From Lysobacteraceae bacterium (GTDB taxonomy: Bacteria > Pseudomonadota > Gammaproteobacteria > Xanthomonadales > Xanthomonadaceae): 5,097 bases of DNA. Under the pieces are notes generated by a model that worked only from the letters and a program-made list of their open reading frames with translations, made no database searches and was not told the origin of the DNA. How positions within the stretch are numbered: position 1 is the first letter of the stretch; each line of letters starts with the position of its first letter. Of this stretch, positions 1-5,097 are shown one piece after another. The translations under genes were made by a program, and so were the position numbers. The DNA lies in the NCBI GenBank assembly GCA_017990865.1, contig JAGNNB010000261.1:1-5097 (forward strand), read 5' to 3'.

Positions 1-1621
1 GATCGCGACCGAGAACGCCGGTTTCGCCATCGGCGACGAGCAGGTCAAGGATTACATCGCGTCCATCCCGATGTTCCAGGTCGACGGTAAGTTCAACGTG
101 CAGCGTTATCGACTGGCGTTGTCGTCGATGAATCCCGCGCGCACGTCGAAACAGTTCGAAGAAGAGATCCGGCAAAGTCTGCAGCAGAGCCTGATCGCCG
201 CGCGTTTGTCGGGTTCTGCGTTCTTGACCAAGAGCGAGACGCAGCGCTTGATCGCTTTGTTGAGAGAAACGCGCGATGTGTCGTTCCTCACGCTGTCGGC
301 GCCCGCTGCAGATAACACGCCGGTGCCGGCTGCCGAGATCGCCGCGTGGTACAAGGCGCACCAGAACGATTTCCGTTCGCCGGAACAAGTGACGCTCGAA
401 TACGTCGAGATCGACGGCAGCGCTTTGCCCATGCCGGATATCAGCGACGAGGAAGAGTTGCGGGCCCGCTTCGAGCAAGAAAAAGCCCGTTTCGTCGAAC
501 CTGAGCAGCGCATGACCTCGCATATCCTGGTCGCCGTGGATGCCGGCGCCGATGCGGCGAAACAGAAGGCGGCCGAAACCCGCGCCCAGTCGTTGTTGCA
601 GCAGGCCAAGGGCGGCGCCGATTTCGCGACGCTGGCGCGCCAGAACTCCGACGACGCCGGCTCCAAAACGACCGGCGGCGATTTGGGTTGGATCGCGCAG
701 AACGGTCAGATGGTCAAGCCGTTCGAGGATGCGGTGTTCGCGACCCCCGCGGGCACGATTTCGGGCCCGGTCAAGACCGATTTCGGTTATCACATCGTGC
801 AAGTGCGCGAGATCAAGAGCGGTAAAGCGATGTCGTTCGAGGAAGCGCTTCCCGAGCTGGAGCGTTTGGTGCTCGAAAGCGGCCGCGAGCGCGCATTCAA
901 CGATTTGACCAACAAGGTCGTGGACGAAGTGCTGAAGAGCCCGACGTCGCTGGCGCCCGCGGCGAAAGCGGCGAATCTCACGGTGCAGCGCATCGGTCCG
1001 TTCGCGCGCGGTCGCGGGACGGGGATCGCCAGCAATCCGGCGGTGATGCGCGCAGCGTTCTCGGAATCCGCCAAGCAGGATCGGATGGTCAGCGATCCGA
1101 TCGAAATCGACGGCAGCCGTAGCGTGTTGATTCGCGTCGTCGAACATCAACCCGAAGCGGTGCAGCCCTTGACCAAAGTCGGCCCGCAAGTCGTCGCTGC
1201 GGTACGCGAAGATCGCGCGAAGAAAGCAGCGAAAGCCCAGGCCGATGCCGTGTTGGCGCGCTTGAACAAAGGCGAAACCCTGCAGGCGGTGTCGGAAAAT
1301 CTGAAGCTGCCGATGGCCAACGTGCCCTCGGTGCCGCGCGGCGCGCCGATGCCCACTGCGGAAGCGGTCGAAGCCTATTTCGAGGTGCAGGCGCCGAAGG
1401 CCGACAAGCCGTCTTACGGCACGGTCGAAGTCGGGCCCGCCCAGTACGTGGTCTTTGCGGTCACCAAGATCTCCAGCGGCGATGCGGCCGAAGTGACCGA
1501 CGAAGAGCGCAAAGGCTTCGTACAGCAGTTGGCGCCGCGTTTGGGCGACGTGGACACGAAAGCCATCGTCGATGCCGCGCGCAAGAAGATGAAAATCGAT
1601 ATCGCCGAGGATCGACTCTGA
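1..1621 (+). CDS. ppiD: Peptidylprolyl isomerase PpiD, 5'-truncated by window edge
   Basis: SurA/PpiD-type periplasmic folding factor. In the family it is anchored in the inner membrane and assists proteins leaving the Sec translocon. The reading frame is open from base 2, so 539 residues are visible; the N-terminal membrane anchor lies outside the window. E. coli PpiD has about 620 residues, so roughly 80-100 are missing. The first methionine in view (base 71) is internal: the codons before it continue family-like sequence (GFAIGDEQVKDYI). A complete parvulin (PpiC) domain spans about bases 509-823. It has SHILV at its start, GGDLGW in the middle and FGYHIVQV at its end. The two parvulin histidines are present, whereas as I recall the E. 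coli PpiD domain is degenerate and has little activity, so this copy may be catalytic (inference). The C-terminal part is helical and Ala/Lys-rich. It converges on fabI. Identity is confident; PpiD is preferred over SurA because of the single parvulin domain and long flanks. Confidence 0.93.
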   Translation, partial: IATENAGFAIGDEQVKDYIASIPMFQVDGKFNVQRYRLALSSMNPARTSKQFEEEIRQSLQQSLIAARLSGSAFLTKSETQRLIALLRETRDVSFLTLSAPAADNTPVPAAEIAAWYKAHQNDFRSPEQVTLEYVEIDGSALPMPDISDEEELRARFEQEKARFVEPEQRMTSHILVAVDAGADAAKQKAAETRAQSLLQQAKGGADFATLARQNSDDAGSKTTGGDLGWIAQNGQMVKPFEDAVFATPAGTISGPVKTDFGYHIVQVREIKSGKAMSFEEALPELERLVLESGRERAFNDLTNKVVDEVLKSPTSLAPAAKAANLTVQRIGPFARGRGTGIASNPAVMRAAFSESAKQDRMVSDPIEIDGSRSVLIRVVEHQPEAVQPLTKVGPQVVAAVREDRAKKAAKAQADAVLARLNKGETLQAVSENLKLPMANVPSVPRGAPMPTAEAVEAYFEVQAPKADKPSYGTVEVGPAQYVVFAVTKISSGDAAEVTDEERKGFVQQLAPRLGDVDTKAIVDAARKKMKIDIAEDRL

Positions 1622-1645
1622 TCGGCGGCATCGCGATGAGCGGTC

Positions 1646-1664
1646 CGAAGCGTGAGACGCTTCG
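1646..1664 (+). other. Small hairpin downstream of ppiD
   Basis: A perfect 8-bp inverted repeat (CGAAGCGT, loop GAG, ACGCTTCG) begins 24 nt after the ppiD stop codon. No T-run follows it, so it is a poor intrinsic terminator. It could protect the ppiD mRNA 3' end, or it may be chance. Confidence 0.35.
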
Positions 1665-1701
1665 ATAGCGCATCATTTCGGTCGCCTTCTCGGCGGATCG
1701 C

Positions 1702-1848
1702 TAAGAGCCTGTTTAAAATCTGCTGCGCTCGGTGCTTTCGCGCCGTCCGCTGCTCGAAATGCTCATGTACCGCTACGTACACTGCGCTTTCTGCGCTGCG
1801 GGCGGCGCGAAATCCCCATCGCTCGCGACGATTTTGAACAGGCTCTTA
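1702..1848. mobile_element. 147-bp imperfect palindrome, MITE-like element
   Basis: The outer ends are 18-bp terminal inverted repeats, TAAGAGCCTGTTTAAAAT (1702-1719) and ATTTTGAACAGGCTCTTA (1831-1848), with 17 of 18 positions complementary. Inside, a second exact 10-bp pair (TTTCGCGCCG at 1736-1745 and its complement at 1803-1812) extends imperfectly. The centre is TGTAC-CGCTAC-GTACA (1766-1781). The whole unit could fold into one long interrupted hairpin. It has no credible gene. If the ends are drawn one step in (AGAGCC...GGCTCT), TA flanks both sides. That fits TA-target transposition (IS630/Tc1-mariner or part of the IS5 family), but TA is self-complementary, so it may simply belong to the repeat. 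It sits between convergent genes and abuts the fabI terminator T-tract. A repetitive extragenic palindrome or a large attenuating hairpin are alternatives. Confidence 0.7.
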
Positions 1849-1882
1849 AAACAACGAAGCCCGGCGATGCCGGGCTTCGTTG
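1848..1882 (-). terminator. Rho-independent terminator of fabI
   Basis: On the - strand a perfect 14-bp stem (1852-1865 pairing with 1869-1882) with a 3-nt loop is followed by TTTT (bases 1851-1848) just past its base. It begins 38 nt beyond the fabI stop codon. Stem length, GC-rich core and U-tract make a classic intrinsic terminator for fabI. For + strand transcripts from ppiD the stem forms too, but GCGTTCGGGG follows instead of a T-run, so termination should mostly be one-directional. The T-tract directly abuts the palindromic element. Confidence 0.85.
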
Positions 1883-1891
1883 CGTTCGGGG

Positions 1892-1912
1892 GATGCGAAT
1901 CGTGTTCGCATC
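1892..1912 (-). other. Second hairpin between fabI stop and its terminator
   Basis: GATGCGAA (1892-1899) and TTCGCATC (1905-1912) form an 8-bp inverted repeat with a 5-nt loop, extendable by one wobble pair. It lies 8 nt after the fabI stop and ahead of the main terminator stem, and has no T-run. It may stabilise the fabI 3' end; its function is not established. Confidence 0.4.
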
Positions 1913-1920
1913 GCGCGCGT

Positions 1921-2712
1921 TCAGTCGCCGTCGAGACCGGTCATGCCCAGGATGTTGTAACCAGCATCGACGTAAGTGACTTCGCCGGTGACGCCGGCCG
2001 CGAGATCCGAGCACAGGAAGGCGGCGACATTGCCCACGTCTTCGATGGTGACGGTGCGGCGGAGCGGCGCGTTTTGCTCGACGTGGCCGAGAATCTTGCG
2101 GAAGCCGCCGATGCCCGCGGCGGCGAGGGTTTTGATCGGCCCCGCGGAAATCGCGTTGACGCGCGTGCCTTCCGGGCCGAGGTTGTAGGCCAGGTAGCGC
2201 ATCGTCGATTCCAGGCTGGCTTTTGCCGCGCCCATGACGTTGTAGCCGGCGAGCGCGCGCTCGGCGCCCAGATAGGTGAGGGTGAGGATCGAGCCCTTGC
2301 GCCCGGTCATCATCGGGCGGGCCGCCTTCGCCATGGCCGCCAGCGAATACGACGAAATTTCGTGCGCGATCGCGAAATTCTCGCGCGTCAGGCCGTCGAG
2401 GAACTGGCCGGCGATGGCTTCGCGGGGCGCGAAGGCGATGGCGTGGATCAGGATGTCGAAACCGTCCCAGCGTTGGCCCAGCTCGGCGAAACAGGCCTCG
2501 ATTTGCGCGTCTTCGGACACATCCAGCGGCAGCACGATATCGGAGCCGTATTCCGCCGCCGCTTTCTCGACCCGCGTCTTGAGCTTGTCGTTCTGGTAGG
2601 TGAAAGCCAGCGCCGCGCCTTCGCGGTGCATGGCTTCGGCGATGCCGGTGGCGATCGAGCGTTCGCTGGCGATGCCGGTGATGAGGGCGCGTTTGCCTTG
2701 GAGGAATCCCAT
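1921..2712 (-). CDS. fabI: Enoyl-[acyl-carrier-protein] reductase (NADH) FabI
   Basis: Reduces trans-2-enoyl-ACP with NADH, the last step of each round of type II fatty-acid elongation in the cytosol; the family enzyme is a homotetramer and the target of triclosan and diazaborines. The 263 residues compare with 262 in E. coli. The N-terminus MGFLQGKR matches the family start, which fixes the start codon despite a weak ribosome site. Visible features are the nucleotide-binding loop [10 protein letters not shown] (about 12-21), AFTYQNDKL (36-44), the catalytic set Y147, Y157 and K164 in [19 protein letters not shown], the [10 protein letters not shown] loop, and a C-terminal [18 protein letters not shown]. 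Residue 93 is alanine (HAIAFAP), where E. coli has glycine, a known inhibitor-resistance site. It lies 109 bp downstream of gloB on the same strand and ends at an intrinsic terminator. No convincing promoter was recognised in the spacer. Confidence 0.97.
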   Translation of the reverse strand: MGFLQGKRALITGIASERSIATGIAEAMHREGAALAFTYQNDKLKTRVEKAAAEYGSDIVLPLDVSEDAQIEACFAELGQRWDGFDILIHAIAFAPREAIAGQFLDGLTRENFAIAHEISSYSLAAMAKAARPMMTGRKGSILTLTYLGAERALAGYNVMGAAKASLESTMRYLAYNLGPEGTRVNAISAGPIKTLAAAGIGGFRKILGHVEQNAPLRRTVTIEDVGNVAAFLCSDLAAGVTGEVTYVDAGYNILGMTGLDGD

Positions 2713-2801
2713 GCTGGTCTCGTCGTCTCGGAATATCGAACGGGACGCTAGTGTGCCATGCGCCCCGTGCCATCGGCTGCCGTATGGTGGGGCAGGAACA
2801 G

Positions 2802-2817
2802 TTTGAACAGGCTCTTA
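2802..2817. repeat. Solitary copy of the element's terminal repeat
   Basis: TTTGAACAGGCTCTTA is identical to bases 1833-1848, the right end of the 147-bp element, and has the same orientation. The sequence to its left does not resemble the rest of the element, so only the end is present. On the - strand it starts 4 nt after the gloB stop. It may be a remnant of a degraded copy, one end of a larger unit, or an independent short repeat. The rest of the 109-bp spacer (2713-2821) shows only a direct repeat GTGCCAT (2753-2759 and 2767-2773) of unclear meaning. Confidence 0.7.
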
Positions 2818-2821
2818 GCCG

Positions 2822-3646
2822 TCAGCGAAACCCGTCCTTCCAGCGGCGTAATTCCGCGAAGGTGTCGAGCCGGCTCATCTCGGCGGGCGAGCGTTCCAAA
2901 CGCGCCGCGATGCTCGCTTGGATCGCCGCGCTGTCGCTGCGCAGGAACGGATTGGCGGCGCATTCCTCGGCGATGGTGATGGGCAAGGTCGGAAGATCCG
3001 CATCGCGCTGGGCGCGCGCCTGCGCGATGCGCGTGTGCAGATCGGGGTTGTCCGGATCCACCGCGGCGGCGAATTTGGCGTTGGCCAGCGTGTATTCGTG
3101 CGCGCAACACACCCGCGTCGCGCCGGGAAGCGCGGCCAGACGATCCAACGACGCCAGCATCTGTTCGGCGCTGCCCTCGAACAAACGTCCGCAGCCCAAG
3201 CTGAACAAGGTGTCGCCGCAGAACAGCAGCGGTACCGCCGCGTCGCGTTCGACGAAGGCGATGTGCGAGCGGGTGTGGCCGGGGACGCTCAGCACGTCGA
3301 AGCGATGGCCGAGCGCATCCACAACATCGCCTTCACCGACGCGATGGAACGCGATCGAGCCTGATTCTATCGAGCCCGACTCTATCGAGCCCGACGGATC
3401 GGCGATGCGCGGATCCTCGGGCGCGTAAATCGTCAGCGTCGGCCAGCGTTCGCACAAAGCGGCCAGTCCGGCGACATGATCGCCGTGGTGATGGGTGATG
3501 AAGACGACTTCCGGTCGTAAGCCGGCGTCGGCCGCGGCGAAGACCGGGGCGAAATCGCCCGGATCGACCACCAACGCACGGCCGTCATCGTCCGCCCATG
3601 TCCAGATGTAGTTGTCGTCGAAGGCGGGCAGCGGCAAGAGACGCAT
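2822..3646 (-). CDS. gloB: Hydroxyacylglutathione hydrolase (glyoxalase II)
   Basis: Hydrolyses S-D-lactoylglutathione to D-lactate and glutathione, the second step of methylglyoxal detoxification in the cytosol. It is a metallo-beta-lactamase-fold enzyme with a dinuclear metal site. The ligands are all visible: THHHGDH (H52, H54, D56, H57), H124 in PGHT, D145 in CGDTLF and H183 in AHEYT. The C-terminal HAGH domain runs from about 185 and ends in FAELRRWKDGF, a normal family terminus. The N-terminus MRLLPLPAFDDNYIW is typical and supports this start, with AAGGA placed 10 nt upstream. At 274 residues it is longer than E. coli GloB (251). Part of the excess is a repetitive SGSIE segment at residues 85-98, between the metal motif and H124. 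It is divergent from the yafS-like gene, with 67 bp between start codons, and lies upstream of fabI on the same strand. Confidence 0.96.
   Translation of the reverse strand: MRLLPLPAFDDNYIWTWADDDGRALVVDPGDFAPVFAAADAGLRPEVVFITHHHGDHVAGLAALCERWPTLTIYAPEDPRIADPSGSIESGSIESGSIAFHRVGEGDVVDALGHRFDVLSVPGHTRSHIAFVERDAAVPLLFCGDTLFSLGCGRLFEGSAEQMLASLDRLAALPGATRVCCAHEYTLANAKFAAAVDPDNPDLHTRIAQARAQRDADLPTLPITIAEECAANPFLRSDSAAIQASIAARLERSPAEMSRLDTFAELRRWKDGFR
3354..3395. repeat. 15-bp tandem repeat, 2.8 copies, in frame within gloB
   Basis: The units are ATCGAGCCTGATTCT (3354-3368), ATCGAGCCCGACTCT (3369-3383) and the first 12 bases of a third (3384-3395). The first two differ at two positions. Because 15 is a multiple of three, the repeat adds whole five-residue units (SGSIE) to GloB and leaves the frame intact. 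On the coding strand it uses two ATA isoleucine codons, expected to be rare in DNA this GC-rich, which suggests recent expansion or insertion rather than long-term coding selection. Confidence 0.9.
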
Positions 3647-3656
3647 GAGGCGACGA

Positions 3657-3661
3657 TCCTT
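3657..3661 (-). promoter_or_regulatory. Ribosome binding site of gloB
   Basis: AAGGA on the - strand lies 10 nt before the gloB ATG. It agrees with the start chosen from the protein family N-terminus. Confidence 0.6.
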
Positions 3662-3701
3662 CGGTGGAAGCGTGGGCGGGCGACGGCGGGAGCCCTCAGC
3701 T

Positions 3702-3707
3702 TACAAT
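3702..3707 (+). promoter_or_regulatory. Candidate -10 box of the yafS-like operon (possibly leaderless)
   Basis: TACAAT is close to the sigma-70 -10 consensus and ends 6 nt before the ATG at 3714, so transcription would start at or next to the start codon. No Shine-Dalgarno sequence precedes that ATG, which fits a leaderless mRNA. No good -35 box is present at the expected spacing (GGCGAC at 3679-3684), so this stays tentative. Confidence 0.4.
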
Positions 3708-3713
3708 GTCGGC

Positions 3714-4553
3714 ATGTCCGACCTGTCCTATCGCCGCCTTCACGATCTCGACGCCGCGGCGCAATGGTTCGAGCGCCCGGCGGGACAGGCGATCCTCGAC
3801 AGCGAGCAGGGCTTGATCGCCGAAGCGCTGCGCAACACCCACGCCGGTTTGCCGTGGCTGTGGATCGGACCGGCGAATGGGCCGACAAGCGGGCGATCGA
3901 ATGCGGTCTCGTACGAGCATCCCACCGTCGGCTCGACGGCGGCGTCGAATGGGGATGCGGACGATGCGAATACGGACGATGAGACGCGTCTGGCCGCAGA
4001 TCTCGCTGCAGCGAGCATCGGCCGCGGTTTGCGGTTGTGCATCTCCGCCGAAGGCTGGCGCGGGCCGATTTTGTGCCGTTTGCCGCTGCCGATCGCCACC
4101 GAATCGCTCGGTGCGGTGGTGTTGCAGCACGTCACCTCGTTGCGCAACGCCGGCAGCGGCGCGTTGCTCGCCGAATGCGCGCGCGCGTTGGTGCCCGGCG
4201 GCCGTTTGCATCTGCTGGCCTTGAATCCGATTTCGCCGTATCGCCTGCGTTGGCAAGGCCGCGGTTTGCGCGGCGCGGATGCGCCGCATCTGCGCCAATT
4301 GCTGCGCGATGTCGGCCTCGCCCCGGAGCCTTACGCGCAGGGGATCGGGCCGCAATGGGCGATGGAACTCTCCGAATTGCCGCAGGCCGGCGCAGGCTTG
4401 CGCGCGGCCTATGTCCAACGTGCCGATAAACGCACCATTCCGATGACGCTGATTCGCCAGCGCAAACCGCGCCCGCTCACCGATCAAGTGCCGGCCGCGT
4501 TGCGCGTGCGGGTCGATCAAGCCGACACGCGGCGCCGCAGGAGCGCCTCGTGA
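3714..4553 (+). CDS. YafS-like SAM-dependent methyltransferase-fold protein
   Basis: A 279-residue protein related to E. coli YafS (240 residues), which also sits between gloB and rnhA. Shared features are a degenerate methyltransferase core with LGAVVLQHV (about 132-140), [21 protein letters not shown] (about 154-174, typical post-motif-IV region), and a C-terminal KRTIPMTL (239-246) followed by a basic tail, matching YafS KRTIPLTL. The usual glycine-rich SAM motif I is not evident; [11 protein letters not shown] (46-56) occupies its place. Residues about 57-100 form a low-complexity, acidic insertion ([12 protein letters not shown]). Methyl transfer is therefore unproven and the substrate is unknown. 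The ATG at 3714 is preferred over an in-frame ATG at 3612, because the upstream extension is antisense to gloB and the family start matches MSDLSYRRL. The stop overlaps the rnhA start (GTGA), so the two are probably cotranscribed and coupled. Confidence 0.85.
   Translation: MSDLSYRRLHDLDAAAQWFERPAGQAILDSEQGLIAEALRNTHAGLPWLWIGPANGPTSGRSNAVSYEHPTVGSTAASNGDADDANTDDETRLAADLAAASIGRGLRLCISAEGWRGPILCRLPLPIATESLGAVVLQHVTSLRNAGSGALLAECARALVPGGRLHLLALNPISPYRLRWQGRGLRGADAPHLRQLLRDVGLAPEPYAQGIGPQWAMELSELPQAGAGLRAAYVQRADKRTIPMTLIRQRKPRPLTDQVPAALRVRVDQADTRRRRSAS
3955..3984. repeat. 15-bp tandem duplication inside the yafS-like gene
   Basis: ATGCGGACGATGCGA (3955-3969) is followed directly by ATACGGACGATGAGA (3970-3984), with two mismatches. 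It is in frame and encodes the acidic stretch [11 protein letters not shown] at about residues 81-91. It lies within a segment lacking from E. coli YafS, which suggests that slippage helped build the insertion. Confidence 0.6.
4539..4543 (+). promoter_or_regulatory. Ribosome binding site deciding the GTG start of rnhA
   Basis: AGGAG lies 6 nt before the GTG at 4550, within the end of the yafS-like gene. It supports GTG as the rnhA start and translation by coupling or reinitiation at the GTGA overlap. Confidence 0.75.
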
Positions 4554-5002
4554 AAGAGGTCGAACTGCACACCGACGGCGCGTGTCTGGGCAACCCCGGC
4601 CCGGGCGGATGGGCGGCGCTGCTGCGCTACGGCGAACGCGAACGCGAACTCTCCGGCGGCGAAGCGCAAACCACCAACAACCGCATGGAATTGATGGCGG
4701 CGATCGTCGGTCTGGAGACGCTGACCGAACCCTGCGTGGTGAGCGTGTGGACCGATTCGCAATACGTGCGCCAGGGCATCACCGAATGGATGCCGAACTG
4801 GCTGCGCCGGCACTGGAAAACCGCCGGCGGCGACGCGGTGAAGAACCGCGATCTGTGGGAGCGGCTGCAGCTGGCGACGCAGCGGCATCGCATCGAATGG
4901 CATTGGGTCAAAGGCCATTCCGGCGATCCCGACAACGAGCGCGTGGATACGTTGGCGCGCGACGAGGCGACCAAATTCAAAGAACGGGTAGGCATCGCAT
5001 GA
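4550..5002 (+). CDS. rnhA: Ribonuclease HI
   Basis: Cuts the RNA strand of RNA-DNA hybrids, removing R-loops and helping to clear primers. The 150 residues compare with 155 in E. coli. The four metal-binding carboxylates are present: D9 (HTDGAC), E47 (NNRMEL), D69 (WTDSQ) and D133 (VDTLARDEA), plus the active-site H123 in VKGHSG. The basic handle region [20 protein letters not shown] (about 84-103) is intact. The start is GTG with a good Shine-Dalgarno, overlapping the yafS-like stop by 4 bp. The protein ends at TGA 5000-5002, which overlaps the ATG of a 10-codon ORF leading into dnaQ. In E. coli rnhA and dnaQ are divergent; here they are codirectional, so one transcript probably carries both. 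Confidence 0.98.
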   Translation: MKEVELHTDGACLGNPGPGGWAALLRYGERERELSGGEAQTTNNRMELMAAIVGLETLTEPCVVSVWTDSQYVRQGITEWMPNWLRRHWKTAGGDAVKNRDLWERLQLATQRHRIEWHWVKGHSGDPDNERVDTLARDEATKFKERVGIA

Positions 5003-5031
5003 GCGAGCATCGTATGGGCGGATCGGCATGA
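4999..5031 (+). CDS. Candidate 10-codon translational-coupling ORF
   Basis: [10 protein letters not shown]. Its ATG overlaps the rnhA stop as ATGA (4999-5002), and its stop overlaps the dnaQ start as ATGA (5028-5031). GGGTAGG (4986-4992) lies 6 nt before its start. The arrangement would let ribosomes finishing rnhA reinitiate, translate ten codons, and reinitiate on dnaQ. The peptide itself is probably not functional. Being so short, it could be chance. Confidence 0.35.
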   Translation: MSEHRMGGSA

Positions 5032-5097
5032 GACAGGTCGTCCTCGACACCGAAACCACTGGACTGGAGTGGAAGAAGGGCAATCGCGTCGTCGAAA
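5028..5097 (+). CDS. dnaQ: DNA polymerase III epsilon subunit (3'-5' proofreading exonuclease), 3'-truncated by window edge
   Basis: Only the first 23 codons are present. They contain VVLDTETTGLEW, the ExoI motif of DEDD exonucleases, with metal ligands D7 and E9, followed by KKGNRVVE, the usual lead into EIGAVE. In the family this subunit binds the polymerase alpha and theta subunits in the replicative core and removes misincorporated bases. The ATG at 5028 is the only start in this frame close to the motif. A weak GGCGGA (5017-5022) precedes it by 5 nt, so coupling from upstream may matter. It follows rnhA by 25 bp, a pairing known in many Proteobacteria, which supports the call despite the short fragment. 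Confidence 0.93.
   Translation, partial: MRQVVLDTETTGLEWKKGNRVVE

Noticed and set aside
1646..1664. Intrinsic terminator for ppiD
   Set aside because: The hairpin is real but no T-tract follows, so it is listed only as a hairpin.
2352..2374. Palindromes ACGAAATTTCGT and CGCGATCGCG within fabI
   Set aside because: Both lie in conserved coding sequence and are short; chance in GC-rich DNA is the simplest explanation.
2732..2737. GATATT on the - strand as a -10 box for fabI
   Set aside because: No reasonable -35 at 16-18 bp spacing (CATGGC); too weak to list as a feature.
1732..2751. Open frame of 339 codons on the + strand across the palindrome and opposite fabI
   Set aside because: It is antisense to an unmistakable FabI, has Arg/Gly/Asp-rich composition typical of GC-rich shadow frames, and matches no family I know.
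2753..2774. Sigma-54 promoter or operator around the repeated ATGGCAC upstream of fabI
   Set aside because: The TGGCACG-like part lacks the GC of the -12 element at the required spacing; a 7-bp direct repeat alone is weak evidence.
3612..3713. Longer N-terminus for the yafS-like protein
   Set aside because: The extra 34 residues overlap gloB antisense, are Arg/Ser-rich and have no family match; the ATG at 3714 fits better.
3696..4520. Open frame of 274 codons on the - strand opposite the yafS-like gene
   Set aside because: Shadow frame in GC-rich DNA; the + strand shows the YafS motifs and operon overlaps.

Overview
The window is GC-rich DNA from a gammaproteobacterium. The FabI, GloB, RnhA and DnaQ sequences, the gene order and the codon use point to the Xanthomonadaceae (Lysobacter or Xanthomonas-like). 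That placement is an inference from recalled protein features, not from a search. Everything recognisable is chromosomal housekeeping; there is no phage, CRISPR, toxin or defence gene.

Layout. Positions 1-1621 hold the 3' part of ppiD (periplasmic folding factor, + strand). Positions 1622-1920 are a 299-bp convergent intergenic region. It contains a small hairpin, a 147-bp imperfect palindrome with 18-bp terminal inverted repeats (a MITE-like element), a strong intrinsic terminator serving fabI, and a second hairpin. On the - strand, gloB (2822-3646, glyoxalase II) lies upstream of fabI (1921-2712, enoyl-ACP reductase). Their 109-bp spacer carries a solitary copy of the element's terminal repeat. 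From 3714 three genes run on the + strand: a YafS-like methyltransferase-fold protein, rnhA (RNase HI) and the first 23 codons of dnaQ (proofreading subunit of DNA polymerase III), which runs off the window.

How the genes relate. The neighbourhood gloB / yafS-like / rnhA / dnaQ matches the E. coli gene set, but here rnhA and dnaQ point the same way. yafS-like and rnhA overlap by GTGA. A 10-codon ORF bridges rnhA and dnaQ with ATGA overlaps at both ends, so the three genes look translationally coupled. ppiD, fabI and gloB have unrelated roles: envelope protein folding, fatty-acid elongation and methylglyoxal detoxification.

The non-routine signals are the palindromic element and its solo end, which together bracket fabI with inverted ends; two in-frame 15-bp tandem repeats in the neighbouring genes gloB and yafS-like; the bridging mini-ORF; and alanine at FabI position 93. 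I see no strong evidence for a wholly new system.
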